Shown: positions 1-8,248 of the stretch, one piece after another
How the letters are laid out: every line of letters starts with the position of its first letter
How positions within the stretch are numbered: position 1 is the stretch's first letter
Notes under the pieces: model-generated
Told to the model about the DNA's origin: nothing
What the model saw: only the letters and a program-made list of their open reading frames with translations
Database searches by the model: none
Assembly: GCA_035310985.1 (NCBI GenBank)
Contig: DATGDH010000090.1
Location: forward strand, 1 to 47,906
From: DAHVFK01 sp035310985
GTDB taxonomy: Bacteria; Pseudomonadota; Gammaproteobacteria; Burkholderiales; SG8-39
Direction: 5' to 3'
DNA: 47,906 nt
Position numbers and translations under genes: made by a program

Positions 1-187
1 TCGGGTCGTGCAGCGGATTTCCCGCCACGCCGCCCGGGCTCACCGCGCCGGCCTGCGGCTGCTGCCCCGCCCCTGCGGCGGGCTGCGCCCCCGGCTGCGC
101 CTCTTCCTTGGTCTGCTGGCCCGCGCAGGCGCCGAGCAGCAACGTGAGCGACGCGGCGAGCGGGATTGCGACAGTCCTCCAGTTCAT
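1..187 (-). CDS. pal: Peptidoglycan-associated lipoprotein Pal, N-terminal part (runs off left edge)
   Basis: Reading leftwards from ATG (CAT at 185-187), the frame stays open to the window edge, giving about 62 residues. It begins MNWRTVAIPLAASLTLL and has a lipobox LLGAC with the lipidated Cys near residue 21, followed by a Gln/Ala/Pro-rich linker. The visible end, GNPLHDP, matches the stretch that precedes the OmpA-like domain in betaproteobacterial Pal. Pal tethers the outer membrane to peptidoglycan as part of the Tol-Pal system. An AGGAAGG-type ribosome site lies just upstream of the ATG. The OmpA domain is outside the window, so another OmpA-family lipoprotein is possible. Confidence 0.72.
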   Translation of the reverse strand, partial: MNWRTVAIPLAASLTLLLGACAGQQTKEEAQPGAQPAAGAGQQPQAGAVSPGGVAGNPLHDP

Positions 188-314
188 GATCCTTCCTTCC
201 TTTCTTGTGTGACAGCAATGAATGACAAACATACTTGCTGCATCAAGTCTTTCACGGAAGGGCAGCGCATGCAACAGGAAACGCGCGCACGCCGCGGCCG
301 CTTCGCAGCGGCGT

Positions 315-650
315 TCAGGAGCCGAGCCGCTCGTCGGGCGGTGCGATCTCGGTGACCAGGTCGCGCAGCAGCGCTTTGTTCGGCAGCGGTTCGATGCGCA
401 TCTCGCCTTCGCGCAGCCGCGCGGTGCAAGCATAGGCGGTGCGGCCGTCGATGCGCACCATGCACTCCTTGCAGGTGTTGGCGTTGGTGCACGAGTACCG
501 GATCGCAAGCGTCGCGTCGCGCTGCGCGCGGATCCAGCGCAAGCCGTCGAGCACCGACTGGCCGGGCTCGAAGGGCACCTCCCAGCGCTCTTCGCGAGGC
601 GCCTCGCCGGGAGCGCCGCGGCGCAGGACGAGCGTCGCCTTGCCGCTCAC
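315..650 (-). CDS. Free-standing 2Fe-2S protein, SdhB N-terminal domain only
   Basis: This 111-residue protein starts at a GTG that overlaps the stop of the flavoprotein gene (GTGA, 647-650), so the two are translationally coupled. The sequence SCTNANTCKECMVRIDG followed by AYAC gives four Cys with spacing C-x5-C-x2-C-x11-C. This is the plant-ferredoxin-type 2Fe-2S site of succinate dehydrogenase/fumarate reductase iron-sulfur subunits (SdhB usually has C-x4-C). Full SdhB is about 230-260 residues and carries a second half with 3Fe-4S and 4Fe-4S sites; that half is absent. The likely role is electron transfer to or from the SdhA-like partner. A longer in-frame start (800) lies inside the flavoprotein gene and is unlikely. 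Confidence 0.75.
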   Translation of the reverse strand: MSGKATLVLRRGAPGEAPREERWEVPFEPGQSVLDGLRWIRAQRDATLAIRYSCTNANTCKECMVRIDGRTAYACTARLREGEMRIEPLPNKALLRDLVTEIAPPDERLGS

Positions 651-2323
651 GCCGGTACCGGTGCGCCGCGCACGCGCAGCGCGCCATCCTCGAGCTCGAG
701 CGTCTGGTTGAACGCCCACTGCGGGTCCATCCCAGGGAAGTCCTCGCGCTGGTGCGCGCCGCGCGACTCGCAGCGCGCGAGCGCCGCTGCCGCGACGCAT
801 TCCCCGACGCGCGCCATGGCGCCGAGGTCGAGCCAGTCGACGAGCGCGCAGTCGTAGGGCCTGCCGGCCGCCGGCCGCGCAGCGGGCAGCTCCGCGGCGA
901 GCGCGCGCAGCCGGTCAAGCGCGCGCTCCAGGCCCGCTCGCGAACGGAACGGCCCGACGTCCTCCTGCATGAGCGATTGCAGCGCCTCGAGCATCGCCGC
1001 CGGATTGAAGTCGGGCCTGGCGCGGCCCTCGCGCAGCGCTGCGGCGTGCGCACGGAACGCGCCGCGCCCCGCGCGCGCCCTGCGCCGCGCCGCGCGCGCC
1101 GCGGCCGACGCGCCGGCCACGCGCCCGAAAACCAGCGCCTCGGTGATCGCGTTGCCCGAGAGGCGGTTCGCGCCGTTCGCGCCGCCGACCGCCTCGCCCG
1201 CGGCGTACAGCCCCGGCACGCGCGTCGCCATCGCCGCGTCCACGCGCACCCCGCCCATGTGGTAGTGCGCGATCGGCGCGACCTCGACCGGCTGGCGGGT
1301 GAGGTCGATGCCGTTCGCCGCGAGCCGATCGATAACCGGTCCGCCCGCGGCGCGCAGCTCCGCTTCCGAGCAGTGCTCGAACGACAGCCACGCGCCGCCG
1401 TGCGGCGAGCCGCGCCCGGCGGCGACCTCCTTGACGATCGCGTAGGTGGCCACGTCGCGCGTGACGACGTAGCGCCCCTCGTCGCGTGCGCCGTAGCGAT
1501 GGATGAATTCCTCACCCCGGCCGTTCAGAAGCCGCCCGCCGAGCTTGTAGCGGAACGGGTCCCACATGATCGGGTCCATGCCGACCAGCCGCGGCGCGAG
1601 ATGCCCGATCGGGAAGAACTGCACGAACTCCATGTCGACCAGCTCCGCGCCCGCCTCGAGCGCGAGCGCATAGCCGTCGCCGGTCATGTTGGCCGAGGCG
1701 CTGTTCCGGCGGTACAGGCGCGTCAGGCCGCCCGTGGCGAGCACCGTCGCCGCGGCCGAGATCGACGCCGTCCGGCCGCTCGCGACATGCAGCGCGCTCG
1801 CGCCGACGCACTCGCCGCCCTCCAGCGCGAGCGCCGTCACGCGCAGGTCGCCCACGCGCCGGATTTCGGGGATGCGGTTCAGCTGCGCGCGCAGCGTCTT
1901 CGACACCGCGGGGCCAGTGTTCAGAAAATCGACGTACACGCAGCGCGGCCGGTCGTGGCCGGGCGCGAAGGCGCGCTTGTAGGCGCCATTCTCGCGCGCC
2001 CAGCCCACGCCCCAGGCGTCCATCTCGCGGATGCGCGCCGGCCCCTCCTCGCACAGCAGGCGCGCGATCGCCGCGTCGCACAACCCGCGGCCTGCGGCGA
2101 GCGTGTCGGCGAGATGGTGCTCGGGATGGTCTAGTCCGCCTTCCTCGAGCGCTACCGCGACGGTCATCTGCGCCATGACGGTCGCGCCGCCGCGACCGAC
2201 GAGGCTCCTGTCGACGAGGATCACCGAGCGGCCTTTGCGCGCCGCCTCGATCGCCGCGTACATTCCGGCGCCGCCCGACCCGATCACGAGCACGTCGGTC
2301 TGCAGGTGCTCGTGCTGCGTCAT
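647..2323 (-). CDS. SdhA/FrdA-family flavoprotein subunit
   Basis: The protein has 558 residues. The N-terminus carries an FAD-binding Rossmann motif (VLVIGSGGAGMYAAIEAARK). Further motifs are family hallmarks: IAHYHMGGV, the His-Tyr-x-Met-Gly-Gly signature of succinate dehydrogenase/fumarate reductase flavoproteins, and GGANGANRLSGNAITEALVF near the FAD C-terminal contact. The ATG at 2323 follows the GST stop by 5 bases, and the stop overlaps the start of the 2Fe-2S gene. No membrane-anchor (SdhC/D) gene is nearby, so a soluble two-subunit oxidoreductase is inferred. The substrate may be a dicarboxylate or a ring-derived acid and cannot be read from sequence. Confidence 0.82.
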   Translation of the reverse strand: MTQHEHLQTDVLVIGSGGAGMYAAIEAARKGRSVILVDRSLVGRGGATVMAQMTVAVALEEGGLDHPEHHLADTLAAGRGLCDAAIARLLCEEGPARIREMDAWGVGWARENGAYKRAFAPGHDRPRCVYVDFLNTGPAVSKTLRAQLNRIPEIRRVGDLRVTALALEGGECVGASALHVASGRTASISAAATVLATGGLTRLYRRNSASANMTGDGYALALEAGAELVDMEFVQFFPIGHLAPRLVGMDPIMWDPFRYKLGGRLLNGRGEEFIHRYGARDEGRYVVTRDVATYAIVKEVAAGRGSPHGGAWLSFEHCSEAELRAAGGPVIDRLAANGIDLTRQPVEVAPIAHYHMGGVRVDAAMATRVPGLYAAGEAVGGANGANRLSGNAITEALVFGRVAGASAAARAARRRARAGRGAFRAHAAALREGRARPDFNPAAMLEALQSLMQEDVGPFRSRAGLERALDRLRALAAELPAARPAAGRPYDCALVDWLDLGAMARVGECVAAAALARCESRGAHQREDFPGMDPQWAFNQTLELEDGALRVRGAPVPA

Positions 2324-2328
2324 CGCGA

Positions 2329-3000
2329 TCAGCGCGCGAGCGCGTAGGGGCCGCCGGCCTCGAGCGCGCGCCGGTACGCCGGGCGTGCATGAATGCGCTC
2401 GAGAAAACCCATCAGCTTGGGTCGCGTGGCGTCCAGCCCGCCGCGCGCGGCGGCGGCCTCGAGCGGAAAGCTCATCTGGATATCGGCGGCGCTGAAGTCT
2501 CCGCCCGCGAACCAGGCGTACTTGCCGAGCTCGGCCTCCAGGTAATCCAGGTGGCGCACGATCTGCGGCTCGATGAACGTCCCCTTCACGCGGCGCGCGA
2601 TGCCGCGCGCCACCGGGCGCACGAAGAACGGCATCGGCCCCGTCTCGATCCGGTTGAAGACCAGCTTCAGGAGCAGCGGCGGCATGAGCGAGCCCTCCGC
2701 GTAGTGCATCCAGTAGCGGTAGCGCAGCCGCTCGGGCGTGCCAGCGGGCGGTGCGAAACGCCCCTCGCCGTAGCGCTCGACGAGATATTCGAGGATCGCA
2801 CCCGACTCGGCGAGCGTCAGCTCGCCGTCGGTGATCACCGGCGACTTGCCGAGCGGGTGCACCTGGCGCAGCTCGGGCGGCGCGAGCATGGTCTTCGCAT
2901 CGCGCTGGTAGCGCTTCACCTCGTAGGCGAGCCCGAGCTCCTCTAGCAGCCAGAGCACGCGCTGCGAGCGTGAGTTGTTCAGATGGTGGACGACGATCAT
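2329..3000 (-). CDS. Glutathione S-transferase family protein
   Basis: This 223-residue protein has a thioredoxin-like N-domain (MIVVHHLNNSRSQRVLWLLE). The LGKSPVITDGELTLAESGAI stretch supplies the cis-Pro and the Glu-Ser glutathione-binding pair, followed by a helical C-domain. It resembles the GST3-like group of Gram-negative enzymes. It lies 17 bases after the DapA-like gene and 5 bases before the flavoprotein gene, in one leftward unit. A catabolic GST, isomerising or dehalogenating a pathway intermediate, fits the setting, but general detoxification is equally possible. Confidence 0.85.
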   Translation of the reverse strand: MIVVHHLNNSRSQRVLWLLEELGLAYEVKRYQRDAKTMLAPPELRQVHPLGKSPVITDGELTLAESGAILEYLVERYGEGRFAPPAGTPERLRYRYWMHYAEGSLMPPLLLKLVFNRIETGPMPFFVRPVARGIARRVKGTFIEPQIVRHLDYLEAELGKYAWFAGGDFSAADIQMSFPLEAAAARGGLDATRPKLMGFLERIHARPAYRRALEAGGPYALAR

Positions 3001-3017
3001 GGCGGCGGCTCCCGGAT

Positions 3018-3974
3018 TCAGGCTGCCTTGCGCGCGCCGCCCGCATCGAGCAGCCCCGCCGCGACGAGCGCGCGGCGCACGCGCTCGATCTCGGCGGCCG
3101 AGAGCTTCGCGAGCGGTGGACGCACGGTGGCCCGCGGGAGCTTGCCGAGCAGCACGAGCGCCTCCTTCATGCGGTTGTGCATGTCGACCCAGGGCTCGCT
3201 GTAGAACGCCTCCGCGGTCGGCCAGATGCGGTCGTTCACACGGCGCGCGGCGGCGAGGTCGTTCGCCTGCACGGCGCGCCACAGTTCGGCCTGCAGACCG
3301 GCAATCACCGAGCCGCTGCCCGAGAGCAGCCCCGCGCAGCCGAGCACGAGCGAGCTCATCAGCCAGGCGCTGTGCGTGGTCAGAACGTTCACCGCGGGTG
3401 CGCGCGACTGCAGCAGGCGGATGTGGCGCTCGTGCAGCTGCGGGTTCGAGCACCAGTCCTTGATCGCGCGCACCGTCGGCGCCGCGTCTAGGATCGCAGT
3501 GAGCGTCGCAAGCGGATAGCCCTGGCCGCCGGCGAGCGGGTACTGGAAGGCGATGAGCGGCAGGTCGGTCGCATCGGCGATGCGCCGGAAATGATCGACC
3601 GCCATTTCCGGGCGCTGGCCGAAGGTGTACACGCCGGAGGGAAAGACGAGCAGCGCGGCCGCGCCGCCCTCGTCGGCCATCCTCGCGATGCGCGCCGCCT
3701 CCAGAGCGTTCTCGGCGTACACGCCGTTCACGATCGGCACGCGGTCGCCGATCTCGTCCGCGGTGATGGCCAGCACGCGCCGCTGCTCCTCGAAGCTGCA
3801 CGCCGCGACCTCGGAGGCATGCGCGTTGGTGGTGATCGCCGAGATGCCCTCGACCGCGCACACGTCCCTCAGGTGCGCGCGGTAGGCCGCCTCGTCGATC
3901 GACAGGTCCTCGTGAAACGGCAGCAGTACGGCGGGAATGACGCCCTGCGGGATGTAGTCGCGCGGCCTCGGCAT
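3018..3974 (-). CDS. Dihydrodipicolinate synthase family protein (DapA/NanA-like aldolase)
   Basis: The protein has 318 residues and a TIM-barrel of the class I aldolase DapA family. The Schiff-base lysine is seen in RAIKDW (about K172) and the catalytic tyrosine in FQYPLA (about Y145). The motif ITTNAHASE replaces the GTTGE-type pyruvate carboxylate loop of true DapA, so the substrate probably differs from aspartate semialdehyde. Sitting first in a unit with a GST and SdhA-like genes, it more likely acts in catabolism (retro-aldol cleavage or decarboxylation) than in lysine synthesis. AGGAGG lies 5 bases upstream of the ATG. Confidence 0.85.
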   Translation of the reverse strand: MPRPRDYIPQGVIPAVLLPFHEDLSIDEAAYRAHLRDVCAVEGISAITTNAHASEVAACSFEEQRRVLAITADEIGDRVPIVNGVYAENALEAARIARMADEGGAAALLVFPSGVYTFGQRPEMAVDHFRRIADATDLPLIAFQYPLAGGQGYPLATLTAILDAAPTVRAIKDWCSNPQLHERHIRLLQSRAPAVNVLTTHSAWLMSSLVLGCAGLLSGSGSVIAGLQAELWRAVQANDLAAARRVNDRIWPTAEAFYSEPWVDMHNRMKEALVLLGKLPRATVRPPLAKLSAAEIERVRRALVAAGLLDAGGARKAA

Positions 3975-4039
3975 GGTTTCCTCCTGCGCTCCGAGTCTCG
4001 ATCTTACCGCCGTGCGCCACTATGATGCGCCTGGAACAC

Positions 4040-5716
4040 ATGGCGAACGAGGAATCCTGGGACGCGATCGTGGTCGGCGCCGGCGCCGGGGGGCTGGCCG
4101 CGGCCTGCGTCGCCGCCGCCGAAGGGCTGAGGACGCTCGTCATCGAGAAGTCCGCGCTCGCCGGCGGCACCACGGCGACCTCGGGCGGCATGGTTTGGAT
4201 TCCCGCCAACCCCAAGATGGCCGCGGCCGGCGTCGCCGACAGCCTCGAGAGCGCGCGGCGCTACCTCGATCAGGCCGCGCCGCCGGCGCGCGACACCGCG
4301 GCGCGCGAGGCCTTCCTCGCGCGCGGGCCCGAGGCGCTCGCCTTCCTGGAGGCGCGCACGCTGCTGCGCCTGCGCCCGGTGCTCAACTACCCGGACTACT
4401 ACCCGGGGCTTCCCGGCGCGACGCTCGGCGGTCGCGTGCTCGAGCCGGTCGAGTTCGACGCGCGCGTGCTCGGGCGCGAGTTCGCGCGCCTGAGGCCGCC
4501 GCTCGCCGAGTTCATGCTGTTCGGCGGCATGATGGTGGCGCGCCCCGACCTGCCGCACTTCCGCAACGCGCTCGCCTCGCCGCGCTCCGCGGCGCGCGTC
4601 GCGCGCCTGGTCGCCGAGTACGGCTGGCAGCGGCTGTTCGCGGCGCGCGGCACGCGCCTGGTGCTCGGCAACGCGCTCGTCGCCCGGCTGCTCGCCTCCG
4701 CGCTAGAGCTCAAGGTCTGGCTGCGCTTCGGCGTGCGCGCGCTGCGCGTGGTGATGCGCGAAGGGCGCGCGGCCGGCGTAGAGATCGAGTCGGGCGGACG
4801 GCGCGCGACGCTCGCCGCGCGCGCCGGCGTGGTGCTCGCGACCGGTGGCTTCTCGCACGACCCGGAGCTGCGCGCGCGGCTGCTGCCATCGGTGGTATCG
4901 CGGCATTCGCCGGTATGCAGCGCAAGCAGCGGCGACGGCATCCGCATGGGCCTCGCCGCGGGCGGAAGCCTTGGCGAGTCGATCTCCAACCCGGCGTTCT
5001 GGGCGCCGGCATCGCACTTCCGCCGCGCCGACGGCAGCGAGGGCGTATATCCGCACACCGTCGCCGATCGTGGCAAGCCCGGCATCATCGCCGTGACGCA
5101 CTCAGGCGAGCGCTTCACGAGCGAGGCGGTGTCGTACCACGAGTTCGTGCTGGCGATGCTGCGCGCCGGCGAGGCCGCAAACCCGGCGTACCTGCTGTGC
5201 GACCGCAGGAGCCTGTGGCAGTACGGCCTGGGCGCAGTGCGCCCCTTCACGCTCGCGCTCGGGCGGCACCTCGCGAACGGCTACCTCGCGCGTGCGCCTT
5301 CGCTCGCGGCCCTGGCGAAGAGCCTCGGCATCGATGCCGCAAGGCTCGAGCGCACGGTCGCGCGCTACAACGAAGACGCGCGCCGCGGCGTCGATACGCG
5401 CTTCGGCCTCGGCGGCGACCCCTACCAGCGCTATCTCGGCGACGCGCAGAACCTGCCCAATCCGTGCATGCGGCCGATCGAGAAGGCGCCGTTCTTCGCG
5501 CTGCGCCTCTACCCGAGCGACCTCGGTACCGCGGCGGGCCTGCTTACCGACGGCGACGCGCGCGTGCTCGACGCCAGCGGGCAGCCCGTGCCGCAGCTGT
5601 ACGCCTGCGGCAACGACATGCATTCGATCATGGACGGCGCCTACCCCGGCCCCGGCATCACGCTCGGCCCGGCGCTCGTGTTCGGCTACCTCGCGGCGCG
5701 CCACCTGGCCTCATAG
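4040..5716 (+). CDS. FAD-dependent dehydrogenase, 3-ketosteroid 1-dehydrogenase-like
   Basis: The protein has about 558 residues. An FAD Rossmann motif at the start (AIVVGAGAGGLAAACVAAAE) is followed by TTATSGGMVWIP, typical of the fumarate reductase/KstD superfamily. The C-terminus MDGAYPGPGITLGPALVFGY matches the conserved closing FAD contact of KstD-type enzymes. It probably dehydrogenates a cyclic or unsaturated acid or ketone; a steroid substrate is not implied. I chose ATG 4040, with GGA 8 bases upstream; ATG 4022 would add six residues. It is divergent from the DapA-like gene across a short gap, and its stop overlaps the convergent liv gene by 6 bases. Confidence 0.8.
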   Translation: MANEESWDAIVVGAGAGGLAAACVAAAEGLRTLVIEKSALAGGTTATSGGMVWIPANPKMAAAGVADSLESARRYLDQAAPPARDTAAREAFLARGPEALAFLEARTLLRLRPVLNYPDYYPGLPGATLGGRVLEPVEFDARVLGREFARLRPPLAEFMLFGGMMVARPDLPHFRNALASPRSAARVARLVAEYGWQRLFAARGTRLVLGNALVARLLASALELKVWLRFGVRALRVVMREGRAAGVEIESGGRRATLAARAGVVLATGGFSHDPELRARLLPSVVSRHSPVCSASSGDGIRMGLAAGGSLGESISNPAFWAPASHFRRADGSEGVYPHTVADRGKPGIIAVTHSGERFTSEAVSYHEFVLAMLRAGEAANPAYLLCDRRSLWQYGLGAVRPFTLALGRHLANGYLARAPSLAALAKSLGIDAARLERTVARYNEDARRGVDTRFGLGGDPYQRYLGDAQNLPNPCMRPIEKAPFFALRLYPSDLGTAAGLLTDGDARVLDASGQPVPQLYACGNDMHSIMDGAYPGPGITLGPALVFGYLAARHLAS

Positions 5717-8248
5717 CCAGAGGATCTGCTTGCGGTACTCGAGGTCGTGCAGCAGCCGCTCCGCGGGACCCTGGTGGAACACCGCGCCGCGCTCGAGCGC
5801 GAAGACGCGGTCGGCGAGCGCGAGCACGAGGTCCAGGTTGTGCTCGACGATGACGATCGAGACGCGGCCGCGCAGCCGGTCGAAGACCGTGAACAACTCC
5901 TGCACCACGGCGGGCGCCAGGCCCTCGAACGGCTCGTCGAGCAGCAGCAGCTTCACGTTGCCCGAGAGCGCGCGCGCAACCGCCGCCATCTGCTGCTCGC
6001 CGCCCGACAGGTAGTCGGCCGCGACGTGCATGCGCTCCTTGAGGCGCGGGAAGTGCGCGAAGATCTCCTCTTCGCTCCAGGCGACGCCTTCGCGGCCGTC
6101 GGCGGCGCGCGCGAGCCGCCCGAGCGCCAGGTTGTCCGCCACCGTCATGCCGGCGAACAGGCCGCGGCCCTGCGGCACGTAGCCGACGCCGAGGCGCGCG
6201 ATATCCGGCGCGGGCAGCGCGGCGATGTCGCGCCCGCCGAATTCGATCCTGCCCGAGGCGGGGCGCACCAGGCCGGCGATCGTCTTCAGCAGCGTCGACT
6301 TGCCCGCGCCGTTGCGCCCGAGCAGCGCGACGATCTCGCCGTCGCGCACATCGAGCGTCGCGTCGTTGAGGATGTGGCTCTTGCCGTAGAACGCGTTGAC
6401 CTTGCCGAAGGCGAGCAGCGGCGCGCGTGCGGGCCCCGCGGCAGCGGCCTTCCCCTGCAGCGGGGGCGTGCCTTTGCCGGTGTACACCTCCTGCACGCGC
6501 CGGTCGGCGCGCACTTCTTCGGGCGAGCCTGCCATCAGCACCTCGCCCTGGTTCATCACCGTCACGCGCTGCGAGAAGCCGAGCACGCGGTCGACATCGT
6601 GCTCGACGATCAGCACGGGGATCTCGCTCGACACGAACTTGACGAGGTTCGCGACGCGCTCGCGCTCGGCCGCGGCGAGACCGGCGAGCGGCTCGTCCAG
6701 CAGCAGCACCTTGGGCTTGGAGCCCAGCGCGATGCCCAGGTCGAGCAACCGCTGCCCGCCGTAGGAGAGGTCCCCGCCCGCGACCTCTTCGATGCCCTCC
6801 AGGCCGAGGAAGCGGACCAGTTCGGTGGTCTGCTCGTGGATTTCCGGGTAGCTGTCGATGTCGCGCCAGGCGTTGAAGCGCGCGGGGTGGCGCGCCTGCA
6901 GCGACAGGCGCAGGTTCTCGTAGATCGGCAGGCCCTTGAACAGGTTGGTGATCTGGAACGAGCGCGCGAGCCCCTGCTGGCAGATGCGGTGCGCGGGCAG
7001 CTGGTGGATCTCCGCGCCGCCCAGGCGCACGCTGCCCGCGTCGGGCGGGAACATGCCCGACACCAGGTTGAAGAGCGTCGTCTTGCCTGCGCCGTTCGGC
7101 CCTATCAGCGCGTGCACCTCGCGCGCGTCGACCGCGAGGCCGACGTCCGCGACCGCGCGGATGCCGCCGAAGTGCTTCTGCACCCCGCTCACCTCGAGCA
7201 CCGTGCCGCGCGGCGCGTCCGGGCGCAGCGACGCGGGCAGCGGCAGCCCCTCGTAGACACGGCGCTGGCTCATCGCCGCCGCCTCCTCGGGCGGGGGCCG
7301 CCAGCGACGCTTGAGCTTCGCCCAGATGCCCACCAGCCCGCCCGGCGAATAGAGCACGAACGCGACGAACACGATGCCGAACCACAGCAGCCAGTTGCCG
7401 CTCCACATGGAGAAGAGCTCGCGGAACAGCACGAAGAAGAGCGCGCCCAGGGCCGGCCCGAGGATGTGGTGCATACCGCCGATCACCACCATCGCCAGCA
7501 GCTCTCCGGAGAACGCCACTGTGACGCCCTCGGCCGAGACGAGATAGTTCTGGAAGCCGAGCAGCGCGCCGGCGAGCGCGGTCACCGTCGCCGAGAGCAC
7601 AAACGCTCCGAGCTTGTAGCGGTCGACGGCGTAGCCCTGGAAGGTGGCGCGCTGCTGGTTCTCGCGGATCGCGACCAGCACGTGGCCGAAGGGTGAGCGC
7701 ACCACGCGCAGCACCACGTAGAGCACGCCCAGGCCGATCGCCGCGACCAGCGCGTACCAGATCGGCGCGCTGTCGAGCGACACCGGACCGATGCGGCCGC
7801 GCTCCAGGCCCCCCAAGCCGTCCTCGCCGCCGGTCACCGCGGTCCAGCGGAACGCGACCGCGTACGAGAGCGCGCACAGCGCGAGCGTCAGCAGCGAGAA
7901 ATACACGCCGCGTCGGCGCAGGATCATGAAGCCCACTGCGAGCGAGAGAGCCGCGACGAAGGCGAGCGCGATCAGTATCGGCAGGAAGACCTGCCCGTGC
8001 AGCCAGTGCTTCTGCGCGATCGCCGCGGCGTAGGCGCCGATCCCGAGCCACGCGGCGTGACCGAAGGAGGTGAGCCCGGTGTAGCCGACGAGGATGTTCA
8101 GCCCGACCGCAGCGATCGCCAGGATAATCGTCACGCTCGCCGTGTTGATCGTCAGGCCGAACACGGGCATCGCGAACGGCAACGCCACGAGCGCGGCCGC
8201 GGCGATCCACAGCACGCGGTACTTCGCGTTCGCGCCCACGCGCATCAT
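5711..8248 (-). CDS. Branched-chain amino-acid-type ABC transporter: LivM-LivG-LivF triple fusion
   Basis: One unbroken 845-residue frame. Residues 1-315 are a LivM-like permease with many membrane segments, including the GYTGLTSFGHAAWLGIGAYA motif. Residues about 345-595 are a LivG-like ATPase with Walker A GPNGAGKTT, signature LSYGGQ and Walker B VLLLDEP. Residues about 610-845 are a LivF-like ATPase with Walker A GRNGAGKST, signature LSGGEQQ and Walker B LLLLDEP. These are usually three separate proteins. The start overlaps the livH stop (ATGA, 8245-8248). The import substrate could be an aromatic or organic acid rather than Leu/Ile/Val. A strong internal start is listed separately. Confidence 0.9.
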   Translation of the reverse strand: MMRVGANAKYRVLWIAAAALVALPFAMPVFGLTINTASVTIILAIAAVGLNILVGYTGLTSFGHAAWLGIGAYAAAIAQKHWLHGQVFLPILIALAFVAALSLAVGFMILRRRGVYFSLLTLALCALSYAVAFRWTAVTGGEDGLGGLERGRIGPVSLDSAPIWYALVAAIGLGVLYVVLRVVRSPFGHVLVAIRENQQRATFQGYAVDRYKLGAFVLSATVTALAGALLGFQNYLVSAEGVTVAFSGELLAMVVIGGMHHILGPALGALFFVLFRELFSMWSGNWLLWFGIVFVAFVLYSPGGLVGIWAKLKRRWRPPPEEAAAMSQRRVYEGLPLPASLRPDAPRGTVLEVSGVQKHFGGIRAVADVGLAVDAREVHALIGPNGAGKTTLFNLVSGMFPPDAGSVRLGGAEIHQLPAHRICQQGLARSFQITNLFKGLPIYENLRLSLQARHPARFNAWRDIDSYPEIHEQTTELVRFLGLEGIEEVAGGDLSYGGQRLLDLGIALGSKPKVLLLDEPLAGLAAAERERVANLVKFVSSEIPVLIVEHDVDRVLGFSQRVTVMNQGEVLMAGSPEEVRADRRVQEVYTGKGTPPLQGKAAAAGPARAPLLAFGKVNAFYGKSHILNDATLDVRDGEIVALLGRNGAGKSTLLKTIAGLVRPASGRIEFGGRDIAALPAPDIARLGVGYVPQGRGLFAGMTVADNLALGRLARAADGREGVAWSEEEIFAHFPRLKERMHVAADYLSGGEQQMAAVARALSGNVKLLLLDEPFEGLAPAVVQELFTVFDRLRGRVSIVIVEHNLDLVLALADRVFALERGAVFHQGPAERLLHDLEYRKQILWL
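7271..7288 (-). promoter_or_regulatory. Internal ribosome binding site and ATG inside the liv fusion
   Basis: At the LivM/LivG boundary, residue Met326 (CAT at 7271-7273) is preceded by GAGGAGG at 7282-7288, with an 8-base spacer. This is an ideal Shine-Dalgarno arrangement in mid-frame. It could give a second, soluble 520-residue LivG-LivF product, or be a relic of an ancestral separate livG start. Seen directly in sequence; use in vivo is inference. Confidence 0.5.

Noticed and set aside
8..355. Plus-strand frame overlapping the start of pal
   Set aside because: Low-complexity Arg/Leu-rich translation; the opposite strand encodes a lipobox-bearing Pal start with a ribosome site.
184..1515. 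Long Arg/Ala-rich open frame on the minus strand across the 2Fe-2S and flavoprotein genes
   Set aside because: A shadow frame caused by high G+C. The overlapping frames show clear SdhA and 2Fe-2S motifs, while this one has low complexity.
5747..7696. 649-codon plus-strand frame opposite the liv fusion
   Set aside because: Antisense to three intact ABC-transporter domains; no domain-like pattern, mostly Arg, Ala and His. Similar antisense frames at 752-2134, 9276-11417 and 26026-28377 were dropped for the same reason.
5711..8248. LivM-G-F fusion as a frameshift artefact
   Set aside because: A single frame covers all domains with complete motifs and natural linkers; an artefact would need two stop codons lost in frame. 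It cannot be fully excluded without reads.
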